This document shows, in pieces, positions 35,969 through 36,015 of a DNA stretch of 36,015 nucleotides. Position 1 is the first letter of the stretch, and each line of letters begins with the position of its first letter. Under the pieces are notes generated by a model. It was not told the DNA's origin. It saw nothing but the letters and a program-made list of their open reading frames with translations, and did no database searches. The translations under genes and the position numbers were made by a program. Source of the stretch: an uncultured Paenalcaligenes sp. (GTDB taxonomy: Bacteria; Pseudomonadota; Gammaproteobacteria; Burkholderiales; Burkholderiaceae_B); contig CANROS010000012.1 of NCBI GenBank assembly GCA_947632305.1, positions 1 to 36,015 on the forward strand, given 5' to 3'.

Positions 35969-35991
35969 TGCGCTTCCATCAAAGAGTAGGC

Positions 35992-36015
35992 TTAGTCTTG
36001 GTCTGAGTCTTCTTC
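35992..36015 (-). CDS. Possible 3' end of an unidentified gene at the window edge
   Basis: On the minus strand the edge can be read as seven codons EEDSDQD followed by TAA (35992-35994). A short acidic C-terminal tail, 23 bp ahead of the lipoprotein start, is plausible for an upstream cotranscribed gene, but seven codons are far too few to identify it. Confidence 0.25.
   Translation of the reverse strand, partial: EEDSDQD

Overview
The window looks like a chromosomal segment of a betaproteobacterium in the order Burkholderiales, most likely family Alcaligenaceae. Reasons: the neighbour pairs pepN-fbp, nitrilase-tldD and gst-purB, a purD-hemF-nadD-rsfS-rlmH-maf type cluster, a small H-NS-family protein ending in TWTGRGRPPRW, and a moderate-GC housekeeping gene set. 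The genus cannot be resolved from the sequence alone. A complete ectoine/hydroxyectoine locus points to a salt- or osmotically-stressed lifestyle.

Layout. 1-560: one end of an IS200/IS605-type element, with a frameshifted tnpA and the first 14 codons of a divergent tnpB cut by the window edge. 741-2138: a DUF945 (YdgA-like) envelope protein. 2130-8619 (minus strand): a tightly packed run yebC, purD, hemF, nadD, rsfS, rlmH, pykA, maf. 8945-10888: ghrA and a zinc-free quinone oxidoreductase. 10905-10954: a tandem 25-bp repeat. 10974-14664 (minus): pepN and fbp. 14744-18232: a DUF4136 lipoprotein, an H-NS-like protein (minus), a nitrilase-family amidase and tldD.

18283-25191 is an osmoprotection block. 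A MarR regulator (ectR) and ectA-ectB-ectC-ectD run rightward; a convergent ehuB-ehuC-ehuD-ehuA transporter operon runs leftward. Both outer promoters carry the same 21-bp palindromic element (19 of 21 identical, 18307-18327 and 25171-25191). In each case it overlaps a promoter core hexamer, so ectoine synthesis and ectoine uptake look like one EctR regulon.

25315-26575 is the second regulatory highlight. The DAHP synthase gene (aroG) is preceded by an unannotated 30-codon leader peptide containing the run FFFFYFYAF. A strong intrinsic terminator and an 8-bp alternative pairing that would disrupt it follow: a Phe/Tyr ribosome-mediated transcription attenuator.

26755-28688 holds mnmA (tRNA 2-thiouridylase), overlapped by a TSUP-family permease gene. 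28745-32908 (minus) is a sulfate import operon, yezD-sbp-cysT-cysW-cysA, with a perfect 24-bp palindrome between sbp and cysT. 33152-35483 has a glutathione S-transferase gene (minus) and purB. 35588-35968 encodes a small COG3650-like lipoprotein (minus). A last possible 3' gene fragment touches the right edge. I found no tRNA, rRNA or CRISPR array.
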